DNA of 26,185 nucleotides, taken from positions 1 to 26,185 of the forward strand of contig JBJHCR010000051.1 of assembly GCA_050486105.1 (NCBI GenBank), in the 5' to 3' direction. Of the stretch, positions 1 through 7,939 are shown piece after piece. The position numbers and the translations under genes are program-made. The stretch's first letter is position 1; each line of letters opens with the position of its first letter. Source of the DNA: JAEXNA01 sp050486105. GTDB taxonomy: Bacteria > Vulcanimicrobiota > Xenobia > Xenobiales > JADMJV01. Under the pieces are notes generated by a model, which saw only the letters and a program-made list of their open reading frames with translations, was not told where the DNA came from and ran no database searches.

Positions 1-101
1 GTGCAGTGCTCCGAAGCCCGTAATACCTAGTTGTATTTCGAATGAGGAGCGCTGTGCATGACTGTGAGTAGGGGCGATTTCAGTTTGAGAGGGTTTCCGG
101 C

Positions 102-153
102 CAGCCTCCTAGAGCATGGGACGGCCCAGCAATCTTTGGTTGGGAGGAGGCTG
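102..153. repeat. Inverted repeat upstream of the deacylase gene
   Basis: CAGCCTCCT at 102-110 is the exact reverse complement of AGGAGGCTG at 145-153, with a 34-base loop. It ends about 26 bases before the start codon at 180. It could fold in a leader transcript and hide the purine-rich arm, but nothing ties it to a known riboswitch or T-box. The rest of 1-179 shows no gene that I can support. Confidence 0.3.
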
Positions 154-179
154 AAGGCGTTCTCGGAAGGTTGAGGACT

Positions 180-686
180 ATGAATATCTTGGATTTTCTA
201 AGCGATTTAGGGATCTCGTATGGGATGGTCGAGCACCCTCCGGTTTATACCTGTGCCGAGGCAGAGCGATTGGTCCCTCCCCTGGAGGCCGCTCGCACTA
301 AGAACGTTTTCTTAAGGGACCGTGCCGGCAAGCGACATTTCTTAGTGGTGGTGGGCTATGAAAAGAGCGTTGACCTCAAAGCTCTGGCTCCCTTGCTCGA
401 GTCTTCCAAGCTATCCTTGGCTTCGCCCCAGCGCCTCCGGGAGCACCTGGGAGTAGAACCCGGTTCGGTCACCATCTTGGGGCTCGCAAACGACCCTGAG
501 AAGGCCGTTGAGTTCATTCTCGACCAATCCTTGGCCGAGGCCAAAGCCTTGCGCTGTCACCCCCTGGTGAACACCGCCACTTTGGCTTTGTCGCAGGGTG
601 GATTGCGTCGGTTCTTGGAGGCAACCGGCCACTCGGTCCAGATCATAGATGTGCCGGGTAGAGCGAGCCAAACGGCGATTCGCTAG
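180..686 (+). CDS. YbaK/ProX-family aminoacyl-tRNA deacylase (prolyl-tRNA editing, PrdX-like)
   Basis: This 168-residue protein is a single-domain YbaK/EbsC-type editing enzyme. Family members hydrolyse mischarged tRNAs, typically Ala-tRNA(Pro) or Cys-tRNA(Pro), in the cytosol. The family signature is visible: the opening MNILDFL with an EHPPVYTC segment near residue 20, a conserved lysine in TKNVFLRD near residue 45, HFLVVV in the first core strand, and CHPLVNTATL near residue 130. The length matches stand-alone PrdX/ProX proteins. A TTG at 171 would add three residues; ATG 180 is preferred because GGAAGG at 165-170 sits nine bases upstream. The gene converges on formate-tetrahydrofolate ligase and the two stops overlap in CTAG. 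The tRNA substrate cannot be decided from sequence alone. Confidence 0.85.
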   Translation: MNILDFLSDLGISYGMVEHPPVYTCAEAERLVPPLEAARTKNVFLRDRAGKRHFLVVVGYEKSVDLKALAPLLESSKLSLASPQRLREHLGVEPGSVTILGLANDPEKAVEFILDQSLAEAKALRCHPLVNTATLALSQGGLRRFLEATGHSVQIIDVPGRASQTAIR

Positions 687-2434
687 AAAAGTACGGGGTG
701 ACCGTTTTCGTCGAGGTGAATCCTTTCCAGATTAGGTTCTTCGGCGAGTCCCGGCATGGTCATGGTGTCCCCGGCGACTCCGACGATGAAGCCGGCCCCA
801 GCGGACAGTCGAAGTTCTCGAATTGGAAGCTCGAAATCGGTGGGTGCTCCAACCTTTGCGGCATCGGCACTGAAAGAGAATTGAGTTTTGGCTACACACA
901 CTCCAAGCTTGGAGAATCCGTGCTCTTCCAAGAAACGAGCCTGCTTGAGCGCTTCCTTGCTGTAGACCACTCCGCTGGCTCGATAGACCTGGCGAGCAAT
1001 GGTGTCCAGTCGCTCCTGGAAAGCCAGGTCTCCTCGAAAGAGTGGGGTGATGGGGGAAGGTCTTGAAGTCTCCAGAACTTGAGCCACTCGTTCTGCCAGC
1101 TGAAGGGCTCCCTCGCCTCCCTTACTGAAGACTTCAACTGGGTAGGCCTCGACTCCGAGTTGTTGGAATTTATCGATCACAAATTGCAGATCGCTGTCGC
1201 CGTCTTCCGGTCTTCGATTTAAGGCCACCACAGGCTCCAATCCCCAAGATTTGAGATTCTCAATATGGCGCTTGGGGTTTTCAAAACCTTTGTCCAGGGC
1301 CTCACGATCCTCGAGGGCGATCTTGGCTAGAGGTATTCCGGCGTGGTAGCGCATCGCTCTCAGAGTGCACACAACCACGGCCAGGCGGGGTTGCACCCCG
1401 GCAGCCGGGCAGAAGAGGTGGAGGAACTTTTCTGCTCCCAGGTCCGCCCCAAATCCCGCCTCTTGCAAAACAAAGTCAGCGTAGCGAGTGGCCAGTTGAG
1501 TGCCTAAGACGGAACTCGTGCCATGGGCGATGTTGGCGAAGGGTCCAGCATGGACGATGGCTGGGCTGCCCTCTGCGGGGTGCACCCGGGTGGGCAGCAG
1601 AGCGGGCGTGAGCAAGACGCGGTGGCTTGCTGGGGGGTGGAGGTGGGCGGGGGTGAGTGGGGCAGGGGGGGGGGGGGGGGGGACCAGGGGGGGGTCGNNN
1701 NNNNNNNCCAGGTTGGGAAGCAGAGCGTCCTTGAGCAAGACCATGAGACTTCCTTGGACCTTGAGGTCGGCACAGGTTATAGGAGCATTGTCGAAGCTGC
1801 GCGCCACCACTAGGCGTTCCAATCGACTTTCCAGATCTTGGCGTCCTTCGGCCAGGGCCAAGACAGCCATAAGTTCGCTGGCTGCCGTTATGTCAAAGCG
1901 TCCCTCTCTAGGAATTCCGCCCAAACGTCCCCCTAGGCCGAGTGCAATTTGACGCAAGGACCGATCGTTGACGTCCAAGACTCGCTCCCAGAGAGGAGCT
2001 CGGATGTCGATTCCCAGCTTGTTTCCAAAATGGAGGTGATTGTCGATGGTGGCAGCGAGAAGATTGTGGGCAGAAGTCAGGGCGTGAAAATCTCCGGTGA
2101 AATGGAGATTGATTTCGTCCGCGGGATAGAGTTGGGCTTTCCCGCCTCCCGCTCCTCCGCCTTTCATTCCGAAGACAGGTCCCATGGAGGGCTCTCGGAG
2201 AGCTGCTACGGCGCGCCTTCCCAACCTATTCAGGGCGTCGGTTAGGCCAACGGTGATCGTGGTCTTGCCTTCTCCAGCAGGGGAAGGGGACATGGCCGTG
2301 ACTAGAATGACCTGACCTTGAGCTTCTAAGTCATCCAGAGCCTGCAGACGAATTTTTCCCTTGTCTGACCCATATGGGACCAAATTTTTCGGATTTAGCC
2401 TGAGATCTTGGGCCAGGTTCTCCAGGGATTTCAT
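683..2434 (-). CDS. fhs: Formate-tetrahydrofolate ligase, interrupted by an assembly artefact
   Basis: This cytosolic enzyme makes 10-formyl-tetrahydrofolate from formate, THF and ATP, supplying one-carbon units (and serving the methyl branch of the Wood-Ljungdahl pathway where that exists). The P-loop region SPSPAGEGKTT, then REPSMGPVFGMKGG, INLHFTGDFHAL, HAGPFANIAHG and a C-terminal GDTMTMPGL are all characteristic. The reading frame stays open, but 1591-1713 (a corrupted repeat, 10 N and a few more bases) adds 41 codons that no homolog should have. Removing them joins LLPNL to VHPAEGSPA, as the family expects, and leaves about 542 residues, close to the usual 555. ATG 2434 is chosen because the product then begins MKSLENLAQ; GTG 2494 would add 20 charged residues unlike the family. 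Neither start has a strong ribosome site. Confidence 0.92.
   Translation of the reverse strand: MKSLENLAQDLRLNPKNLVPYGSDKGKIRLQALDDLEAQGQVILVTAMSPSPAGEGKTTITVGLTDALNRLGRRAVAALREPSMGPVFGMKGGGAGGGKAQLYPADEINLHFTGDFHALTSAHNLLAATIDNHLHFGNKLGIDIRAPLWERVLDVNDRSLRQIALGLGGRLGGIPREGRFDITAASELMAVLALAEGRQDLESRLERLVVARSFDNAPITCADLKVQGSLMVLLKDALLPNLXXXXDPPLVPPPPPPAPLTPAHLHPPASHRVLLTPALLPTRVHPAEGSPAIVHAGPFANIAHGTSSVLGTQLATRYADFVLQEAGFGADLGAEKFLHLFCPAAGVQPRLAVVVCTLRAMRYHAGIPLAKIALEDREALDKGFENPKRHIENLKSWGLEPVVALNRRPEDGDSDLQFVIDKFQQLGVEAYPVEVFSKGGEGALQLAERVAQVLETSRPSPITPLFRGDLAFQERLDTIARQVYRASGVVYSKEALKQARFLEEHGFSKLGVCVAKTQFSFSADAAKVGAPTDFELPIRELRLSAGAGFIVGVAGDTMTMPGLAEEPNLERIHLDENGHPVLF
1591..1713. other. 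Assembly gap (10 N at 1698-1707) with a corrupted duplicate of the sequence beyond it
   Basis: Bases 1591-1670 align without gaps to 1714-1793 at a constant offset of 123, with about 53 of 80 identical by my hand count. In about 23 of the 27 mismatches the left copy has G, and it decays into a run of G near 1675-1682. This looks like a low-quality read end in which missing signal was called G, so two contig ends that really overlap were joined through N instead of merged. The 123-base excess is a multiple of three, so the fhs frame survives. It should be treated as sequencing error, not biology. Confidence 0.9.
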
Positions 2435-2601
2435 GCGCTTCGGCTCTCGCTTTCGGGATGTGATGTCGCGTGCTGCCTTCGGTTCCCTCACCACAACTTC
2501 TTGCTTTTCTAAGGCTTTTCCCGAGTTGGCCTTCTGAGAGTCTCATTGGCCTTCGGTGAGAGGGTCAGAACCGGTGGTGGGAGAAAGCGACGGGCCAAAC
2601 C

Positions 2602-3087
2602 ATGTGCATTGTCAATTTGTCTCAGTCCAGACGCCTGTCCCTGATCATCGTGTTGTCGTTGTTGGCCCTCTTGAATATTGGTTGCTCAGAAGAAACCCGT
2701 CAGCGCCCTCAGTTCGAGCAAGCCTACTCGGAGCGGCGAGAATTCCTCTCAGCCCTGCAGTCTGAGACTGTGAAGGCCCAATCGGCAGCGGGAGATCTCC
2801 AAAAAATGCGGGCAACCTATGTGGACTTAGCTGAAAGGGAAGGATTCAACCCTACTACCAGGATGGAATCCTGGACCAGACAGAATCCGCCTCAAAAGCC
2901 GCCTCTGCCCGAACTTACCGACCTGGACATGAGCAAGTTTAGTCCTCGTCAAAAGGAGCGCATCGAAGCTCTGGAAGTCGAGATTGCCACCTCCGAGAAG
3001 CAGTTTCAAGTCCATAGCGACAACCGCCATAAGAGAAAATTCTACCAGCAAGAACTCGAGAGCTATGGAGTGGATTGGAGAGAATAG
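2602..3087 (+). CDS. Probable lipoprotein of unknown function
   Basis: This 161-residue protein starts with a positively charged stretch (SRR), a hydrophobic core of roughly residues 12-26 and LLNIGC, where the cysteine at about residue 28 would be lipidated. The lipobox is imperfect: G at -1 and I at -2 are acceptable, but N at -3 is unusual. The mature part is hydrophilic, charged and mostly helical, with a proline-rich link (NPPQKPPLPEL) in the middle and a likely coiled-coil segment after it (SPRQKERIEALEVEIATSEK). I do not recognise a family. It is divergent from fhs, and no strong ribosome site precedes the ATG. Confidence 0.65.
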   Translation: MCIVNLSQSRRLSLIIVLSLLALLNIGCSEETRQRPQFEQAYSERREFLSALQSETVKAQSAAGDLQKMRATYVDLAEREGFNPTTRMESWTRQNPPQKPPLPELTDLDMSKFSPRQKERIEALEVEIATSEKQFQVHSDNRHKRKFYQQELESYGVDWRE

Positions 3088-3522
3088 GGGGCGATTCGAT
3101 CCGCTTGTTGCCGGTGACGATGGTCGTGACCCCCCCTTGCTCGTCCTACTCGAGATTGCGGCCTTGGGTGTCCGGAGGTAGTCTAACCTTGGAAGTTAGG
3201 TGCGTTGAGGTTAACCGCAAGGATCGCTAAGATCGCGACGGGGGGGACGGTTTGAGGGAGAGGGAGGTTGAGCTGTGGGGTGTGGGTGTTTGGGAGTTTG
3301 AGCGGTAGGGTTAGTGGGGTGAACGAAGGGCCGGGTAGTCGGAGAGACCTTTCCTAGCCCCATAATCGCTGTGCACTACAGGATGCCCCTAACCGCCTGA
3401 CCGTGGGAACTTGGCTCGAGAAATGCAAATCCCTCTCCATCTGGATGGAGTCAGGCCAGCTGATGCAGCTATGGCCTTGAGTGACAGCAGGGCGAATCTG
3501 ACAGAGTCTTTCACCCCAGGCC
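3088..3522. other. 435-bp intergenic stretch with a G/T-biased tract
   Basis: It lies between the convergent lipoprotein and glycoside-hydrolase genes, and I see no convincing gene. AACCGCAAGGATCGCTAAG near 3213 is followed by a near-repeat of its second half (GGATCGCTA, then AGATCGCGA), like the degenerate AACCGCAAAG-type intergenic repeats found in some bacteria (recalled, not searched). From about 3238 to 3345 the plus strand is very rich in G and T, with runs of three to seven G and very little C. A minus-strand ORF at 3354-3584 is only an alternative frame running into the neighbouring gene. Confidence 0.5.
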
Positions 3523-4995
3523 TCACTCCGGAAGCAGAAAATCGACGGGTTCTCTAAGACGCTCTGTACCGAACCCAGATTCATAAAGACGACCCAGGCG
3601 GTTCATGAAAAGATCGTAGCGGCCTGTTTCCCTAAGGAGTTCTGCGGTCTCTGCTTGCAAGCCACCGGCTAGGGCTAGGATCACCGTGAACGAGACGTCG
3701 ATAGTCTTCACCGGGGCTGAAGCAGAGCCATCATTCCTGCCGGATTCTCCTGCTCCGAAGGGACCTTGCATGCCGGGCTGTTTGAGCATGCTGTGGAGCC
3801 ACACTAGGCCGGGATTTTGCGATGTAACTGGGGCGAATTCCAGAAGCACCGGATAGGCTCCATAGGGGGTGAAGGTGTCCTGATATTCTAGGGCCTGGCT
3901 TCCGACTCCCTCGATGCCCGCGGCTGACATGTAGAGGTCTTCCTTAGGATGATGAGCTGAAGAGGCGAAACCTGGATACTCTCGGGCCGAGGCATTGGCA
4001 CAGCGGATCTTCTGTCGAATTCGGAAAAGATCTCGCCAACCCGAGTGGTCGAAGTAAGGCAAGAAGAGGAAGGCCCATTCCTCGTGAGCCGAGCCCCAGT
4101 AACCTTGCCAGGTGGTGCCAAACTGATGTTCTATTCTCAAGGGCACGATTTCTGACCACAATCGCTCCCGTTCTTCGGCTGTCAGATCGGCGAAAAGATA
4201 AAGGTACATGAGAATCATTTGGCTTTCATGCACTCCGTGCTCTCCCTTGATGGTGTCTGTGCCTGAGAATTGAGATTGGGGCGACTGAGGATTAGAGACC
4301 TGAACGTGTCCTCTGGCTCGGCCGGATTTGGGCTCGATGAGGGCCTCCTTTGCCAGAGTGCGAAAATGCTGATTGAGTTTTCCGTAACCTTCGGCTAGGT
4401 CATCGCGGCCGGAGTCTCTCAAAGCCTTCTCCACCAGCAGCAGACTCCAAAGCATCTCACCTAGGTCCAAGGTCGGAAGGCGGTCCTCCCAACCCGGAGC
4501 AGGTCTCATGGTTTCCCCGCTTTCGAACCAAGTGAAGAGGCCGGAAAACCCCGGAAAGTCGGCTTGGTATCTTTGGTAGGACTTCAGTTTTCGTTCCAGG
4601 ATCGCGGCAGAGATATGCTCTGCTTGCTCGAGATCGTCGGGGCTGATCACCTGAGAAACGATAGGGTCTCCATAGAGACCCTTGATCAAGATGGCCAAGT
4701 CGAGACACTCCTTGGAGGCCGCGCTGATCGGCCTGCGGAACACAGGTTCTCTGGTCTCCGGGCACAGGTTCCAGCCGTCGTAGGTCAGGCCGGATTCCCG
4801 ATGTCGAGCCTGCGCGAAAAATTCAGCTTCATGCCGAAGGAAGTCGTCGATGAACCGACGGACAGTTTCCGGATCCCTAAAGAGTTGCTGAGCTCGATAG
4901 CGTTCACCGAAGCGCCAAACTGGTTGCTCTTCGGCTATGACCGATGCGCTGCGCACGGTTATGCGCAGGGCTTGATATCCAATGGGAGGTCTCAA
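3523..4995 (-). CDS. (alpha/alpha)6-barrel glycoside-hydrolase-like protein, possibly related to the beta-1,2-glucanase families
   Basis: The 490-residue product has no signal peptide, so it should be cytosolic. Segments such as YQADFPGFSGLFTWF (near residue 165), LPTLDLGEMLWSLLLVEKAL (near 195), YWGSAHEEWAFLFLPYFD (near 320) and QDTFTPYGAYPVLLEFAP (near 390) recall all-helical barrel glycosidases of the GH144/GH162 glycoamylase-like group. I make this link from memory; the catalytic residues are not identified and the substrate is unknown. Family members usually act outside the cytoplasm, so the missing leader is odd. The start is taken as TTG 4995, because AAGGAG at 5003-5008 lies seven bases from it but only one base from the ATG at 5001. 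It is divergent from the acidic protein at 5099. Confidence 0.6.
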   Translation of the reverse strand: MRPPIGYQALRITVRSASVIAEEQPVWRFGERYRAQQLFRDPETVRRFIDDFLRHEAEFFAQARHRESGLTYDGWNLCPETREPVFRRPISAASKECLDLAILIKGLYGDPIVSQVISPDDLEQAEHISAAILERKLKSYQRYQADFPGFSGLFTWFESGETMRPAPGWEDRLPTLDLGEMLWSLLLVEKALRDSGRDDLAEGYGKLNQHFRTLAKEALIEPKSGRARGHVQVSNPQSPQSQFSGTDTIKGEHGVHESQMILMYLYLFADLTAEERERLWSEIVPLRIEHQFGTTWQGYWGSAHEEWAFLFLPYFDHSGWRDLFRIRQKIRCANASAREYPGFASSAHHPKEDLYMSAAGIEGVGSQALEYQDTFTPYGAYPVLLEFAPVTSQNPGLVWLHSMLKQPGMQGPFGAGESGRNDGSASAPVKTIDVSFTVILALAGGLQAETAELLRETGRYDLFMNRLGRLYESGFGTERLREPVDFLLPE

Positions 4996-5002
4996 GGTCA
5001 TT

Positions 5003-5008
5003 CTCCTT
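5003..5008 (-). promoter_or_regulatory. Ribosome binding site that decides the start of the glycosidase-like gene
   Basis: On the minus strand AAGGAG is followed by AATGACC and then TTG. Spacing to TTG 4995 is a normal seven bases, whereas ATG 5001 would leave only one base. Confidence 0.6.
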
Positions 5009-5098
5009 ATATTGGGTGAGGGTTCTCCAGGTAGGTTTCCTTACCTGGGAGCTTGCCTCGGCGGGTGAAGAGCAGCCAGGAAGCGAAATCCCCCCACC

Positions 5099-5806
5099 GT
5101 GACCTTTGAAGAGTTTGTCAGATGGTTGGCCTTCACGGAACTCCAGAGATGCTCGGTGGAGCAAGTCGAAGAGCTCCTCGGTGGTGTTCTTGCTGAAATC
5201 GAGAACGCTGTTTCGGAGTACGAAGCAGCCAATATCGATTGGGAGGAAAGCCGACTCGGTGATATCTTTTGGGATCTGCGGGCCATTCAAGATGACTTGA
5301 GCGGCGGTGTTTTCCCCTTAGAGAAACTGCTCCAATTTCGAGAGAGCTACCCCCCTAGAAGTGAAGTCTCCCAAACCTCGGAGTCGGGCCTTGAAGACGA
5401 AATCCAGCAGATCGCTGATGGTCTTAGTGAAGAGCAATGGAAGACCGAAACCTACTGCCGTTTTGAGTCCGCCCTGAAGAGTTATCGCGATGGGGGCGAG
5501 TACGGCGATTTGTGCTTGGTGCTCCAAGAACTGGACAAGGTGCTCCAGGAGGCTTGTGCCGGTTATGAACAGACCAGCATTCTAGAGAGCGAAGTGACTC
5601 TGGAGTCTTCAGTTGTCCATCGCAACTTCGTTCTTGCGGTGGAAAGTTGGCGGACGGCCTTGGAGGTGTTTCTTGACCTGGAGCAGTCCCCTGAGAATCA
5701 GCAAGCTTACGAGGAAGCTCTCCATTCTGCTCAATTCGCTAGCAGCATCCTAATTGCCATTCAGATCTACAACAACCGAGTACAGGCCCTGGTCACCGAC
5801 TCTTGA
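5099..5806 (+). CDS. Acidic helical protein of unknown function
   Basis: The 235-residue product has no signal peptide or membrane segment. It is strongly acidic and predicted to be almost entirely helical, with several heptad-like stretches (for example VEQVEELLGGVLAEIENAV near residue 20). A hydrophobic C-terminal helix (SSILIAIQIYNNRVQAL) probably packs in a bundle. There is only one methionine-type start, GTG 5099, and no good ribosome site; the nearest purine run is about 15 bases upstream, so the true start is uncertain. It is convergent with the trigger-factor-like gene, with three bases between the stops. I recognise no family. Codon use and acidic composition resemble the neighbouring trigger-factor-like protein. 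Confidence 0.7.
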   Translation: MTFEEFVRWLAFTELQRCSVEQVEELLGGVLAEIENAVSEYEAANIDWEESRLGDIFWDLRAIQDDLSGGVFPLEKLLQFRESYPPRSEVSQTSESGLEDEIQQIADGLSEEQWKTETYCRFESALKSYRDGGEYGDLCLVLQELDKVLQEACAGYEQTSILESEVTLESSVVHRNFVLAVESWRTALEVFLDLEQSPENQQAYEEALHSAQFASSILIAIQIYNNRVQALVTDS

Positions 5807-5809
5807 TCT

Positions 5810-6796
5810 CTAGGGCTCCAGAACGGTGATCTTGACCTGGCTCATCAGGTGTTCGCTGGCCACCCTGGCCAGAGCCGTACGAGCCGTGACCTCCACCAGG
5901 GTGGAATCGCGTCTCAACTCTTCCACTGCGGCCTCCACCGCGAGGCCGGCTTGGTCTAGAACGTCGTTGAGAAAAACTTCGACTTGCTCTGGGTTCAAGG
6001 TGAGATTCTCCTGCTCGATCAATTTGGCCAGCCCTAAGCCGAGAGTCAGGCGCTCCACGACTTCAGTTCGAAACCTGGGGTCTCGGGCAAAGGTCTCCCT
6101 GGCCAGAGCGAGCTCTCCCTCGCTGAACTCCAACTCTTTTAGGACCGCTCCGTCGCTAGATTCCCATAAGCGGTGGAGTTCGCGTTCGACGAGTTCTTCA
6201 GGGAGTTCTAGGTCGATCTCTTCAACTAAGGTCTCAAGAGCTCCCGTCAGTCCAGCCTGCAACAATTCTTGACCTTGCTCATCATCCTTAAGAGCGGCCA
6301 CGCTCTTCAAGGCTTCTTCTATGCTTGCTCCCAAGCCGGCTTCGGAGAGTGCCTCAGGGTCGTCGAGGTTCGGCATGTGAACTTCAAAAGCTCTTTGGAC
6401 CTCCACATAGAAGGTGGCAGTCTGGTCCGAGTAAGTCGGAACAGGGTAATTGGTGGGCAGCTTAAGGTCAAAGGTTGAGGCAGAAAAGGTGGTCATCTGC
6501 TCGAGTTGCTCTTTGAATCCAGGAAGATGGACGAACTCTCTCACCTCGAATCTGCTGGATTTTACCGGTGTGCCTGGAACAACGATGCCATTCACCACAG
6601 TCACCACAGTGCATTCGATCTCGTCCCCGCACTTAACTCTATCTCCTGGACTCCGTTCGGAGCGAGGAGCTGTCTTCCAGAGCTGTTGATGCAAGGACTC
6701 GATCAACTCGTCACAATCGGGTGGGCTGGGAGCCAGAACGAATACCTCTAGATCAGAAAGTTTGGGAAGAACGAGATTCGAAACCAGATCACTCAC
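5810..6796 (-). CDS. Trigger-factor-like protein lacking the ribosome-binding domain
   Basis: The 328 residues align in my reading with the second and third domains of trigger factor. A degenerate FKBP-type region spans about residues 48-140: GDRVKCGDEIE, then HLPGFKEQLEQM, KLPTNYP and ATFYVEVQRAFE, leading into MPNLDDPEAL. The helical C-terminal chaperone domain follows, with LELPEELVERELHRLW near residue 200. The N-terminal ribosome-docking domain with its GFRxGxxP signature is absent; only about 45 unrelated residues precede the FKBP part. It is therefore unlikely to be the housekeeping trigger factor and is better seen as a dedicated soluble chaperone. GTG 6796 is supported by AAGGAG eight bases upstream. 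It directly follows, and is probably translationally coupled to, the alanine-rich protein gene. Confidence 0.8.
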   Translation of the reverse strand: MSDLVSNLVLPKLSDLEVFVLAPSPPDCDELIESLHQQLWKTAPRSERSPGDRVKCGDEIECTVVTVVNGIVVPGTPVKSSRFEVREFVHLPGFKEQLEQMTTFSASTFDLKLPTNYPVPTYSDQTATFYVEVQRAFEVHMPNLDDPEALSEAGLGASIEEALKSVAALKDDEQGQELLQAGLTGALETLVEEIDLELPEELVERELHRLWESSDGAVLKELEFSEGELALARETFARDPRFRTEVVERLTLGLGLAKLIEQENLTLNPEQVEVFLNDVLDQAGLAVEAAVEELRRDSTLVEVTARTALARVASEHLMSQVKITVLEP

Positions 6797-6804
6797 GAAA
6801 CGAA

Positions 6805-6810
6805 CTCCTT
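6805..6810 (-). promoter_or_regulatory. Ribosome binding site overlapping the upstream stop codon
   Basis: On the minus strand the TAA stop of the alanine-rich gene (6809-6811) and AAGGAG merge as TAAGGAG, eight bases before GTG 6796. This arrangement favours translational coupling of the two genes. Confidence 0.75.
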
Positions 6811-7939
6811 ACCTTTTCCAAAACGAGCCGACGAACGAAGACACTGCAGAGACCACGGCCCCAGCTTGGCTCACACCAGGGATGTTGGTGGCGGCAGCGA
6901 TAGACCCTGCTGCAGTGATCACGCTGGTCACCTTTTTCGCAGTGCTGGCTTTAGGGTCGGCCAGGGTAGCTGCCGCTTGGGCCGAGTCCAAGGCGGCAAT
7001 AGCGACGTTCACTCCAGGGACGAAGCGGCCCGCGGCCTTGGCTCCCGATTTGGCGGCACTCTTTGCGGCGGCGGTGGTGGCTGCTTTGGCGGCCGAAGTT
7101 CCACCTTGTTTGAGGACCTCTTTGGCCGCGGTTCTGGTGGTGGCTCCGGCTCCTCGAGCCAGGGTGCTGGTCGACTTGGCGGTCTCCACGGCAGCACCGG
7201 TCACCGCTCTTTGAGCCAACTTGGCCTTGGTTTGGTTCAGAGCTTCCTGGGCGGCCTGGCGAGAAGCCGCCTTGACCACCTCTTGAGACGCCTTAGGGGC
7301 GACCTGCTTGAAGGCTTCGGTGGCGGCTTTTCGGGCTTGATGCTTGGCCACTTGTCGGGCTGCAACTCCGTAAGTCCCAAGGGAATTCTTCGCCAATTGG
7401 GCTGCCGAGGAGCCGGCGCCGGAAATGTCCCCAAAGGCCTTAGCGACATCGCTTCGCTCTCCGGTTCTCAGGGCTTCCCTCAAGGACTCCCGGGCTTGTC
7501 GAACACCTGAGGGCAGCCCTAACACCCCCGCTGCCGTCCCCGCGACGGCTCCGAGACTGCGACTGGCTAAACCTAGTCGGCTGGTGCCGCGGGTGATAGC
7601 CTTGATTCCTGAGTTGCCGGTCAGGGCGGCTTTAAGGCCCTGACGAAAAGTGAGGCTCTCGCCTTGTTCGCACCGGTCCGAGCTTTGCGATGGGCTGGTG
7701 ATGGCCGCCGCCGCATTGGCTTGGATCTGCAAGACGGGAGCTGCTCGATGTGGGGCTGAAGCCAAGCTTGTCCCTTGGCTTTGAAAAACTCGTGAGGGTG
7801 ACCCTGAGGCGACAAGACCACCAGAGTTGGTCGAAATCGGGAGTTGGGGACTCGGGCGAAACGAAGATTGTAGACGAGGGGAACTTGAAAGGCTAGCGGG
7901 ATTTAAGGAGGTCAAGTTTCGGTGGTCGAGCTGTCTCAT
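6809..7939 (-). CDS. Alanine-rich low-complexity protein with a hydrophobic C-terminus
   Basis: The 376-residue product has three zones. Residues 1-95 are Ser/Pro/Gln-rich and probably disordered, with no signal peptide. About 95-300 is Ala/Lys/Arg/Thr-rich and helical, with many AAxxA and KxAA patterns. The last 75 residues hold two Gly/Ala-rich hydrophobic segments (from RFVPGVNVAIAALDSAQAA, and around VTSVITAAGSIAAATNIP), ending SFWKR. Hydrophobic hairpins behind a basic helical body recall secreted pore-forming or translocator proteins, but this is only inference and I recognise no family. ATG 7939 has AAGGAA about eleven bases upstream. The next gene, twelve bases downstream, encodes a trigger-factor-like chaperone, so this protein is its likely client. 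The codon bias is that of a real gene despite low complexity. Confidence 0.72.
   Translation of the reverse strand: MRQLDHRNLTSLNPASLSSSPRLQSSFRPSPQLPISTNSGGLVASGSPSRVFQSQGTSLASAPHRAAPVLQIQANAAAAITSPSQSSDRCEQGESLTFRQGLKAALTGNSGIKAITRGTSRLGLASRSLGAVAGTAAGVLGLPSGVRQARESLREALRTGERSDVAKAFGDISGAGSSAAQLAKNSLGTYGVAARQVAKHQARKAATEAFKQVAPKASQEVVKAASRQAAQEALNQTKAKLAQRAVTGAAVETAKSTSTLARGAGATTRTAAKEVLKQGGTSAAKAATTAAAKSAAKSGAKAAGRFVPGVNVAIAALDSAQAAATLADPKASTAKKVTSVITAAGSIAAATNIPGVSQAGAVVSAVSSFVGSFWKR

Noticed and set aside
1500..1952. Gly/Arg/Ser-rich plus-strand ORFs across the first gap
   Set aside because: Antisense shadows of fhs, extended by the G-rich corrupted sequence.
3354..3584. Minus-strand 76-residue ORF after the glycosidase-like gene
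   Set aside because: Its first part is a different frame of the real gene's 3' end, and the rest has no domain, ribosome site or plausible composition.
6866..7510. Gly-rich plus-strand ORF opposite the alanine-rich gene
   Set aside because: Antisense of Ala codons gives Gly/Ser-rich sequence; the minus-strand frame has the ribosome site coupling and codon pattern.
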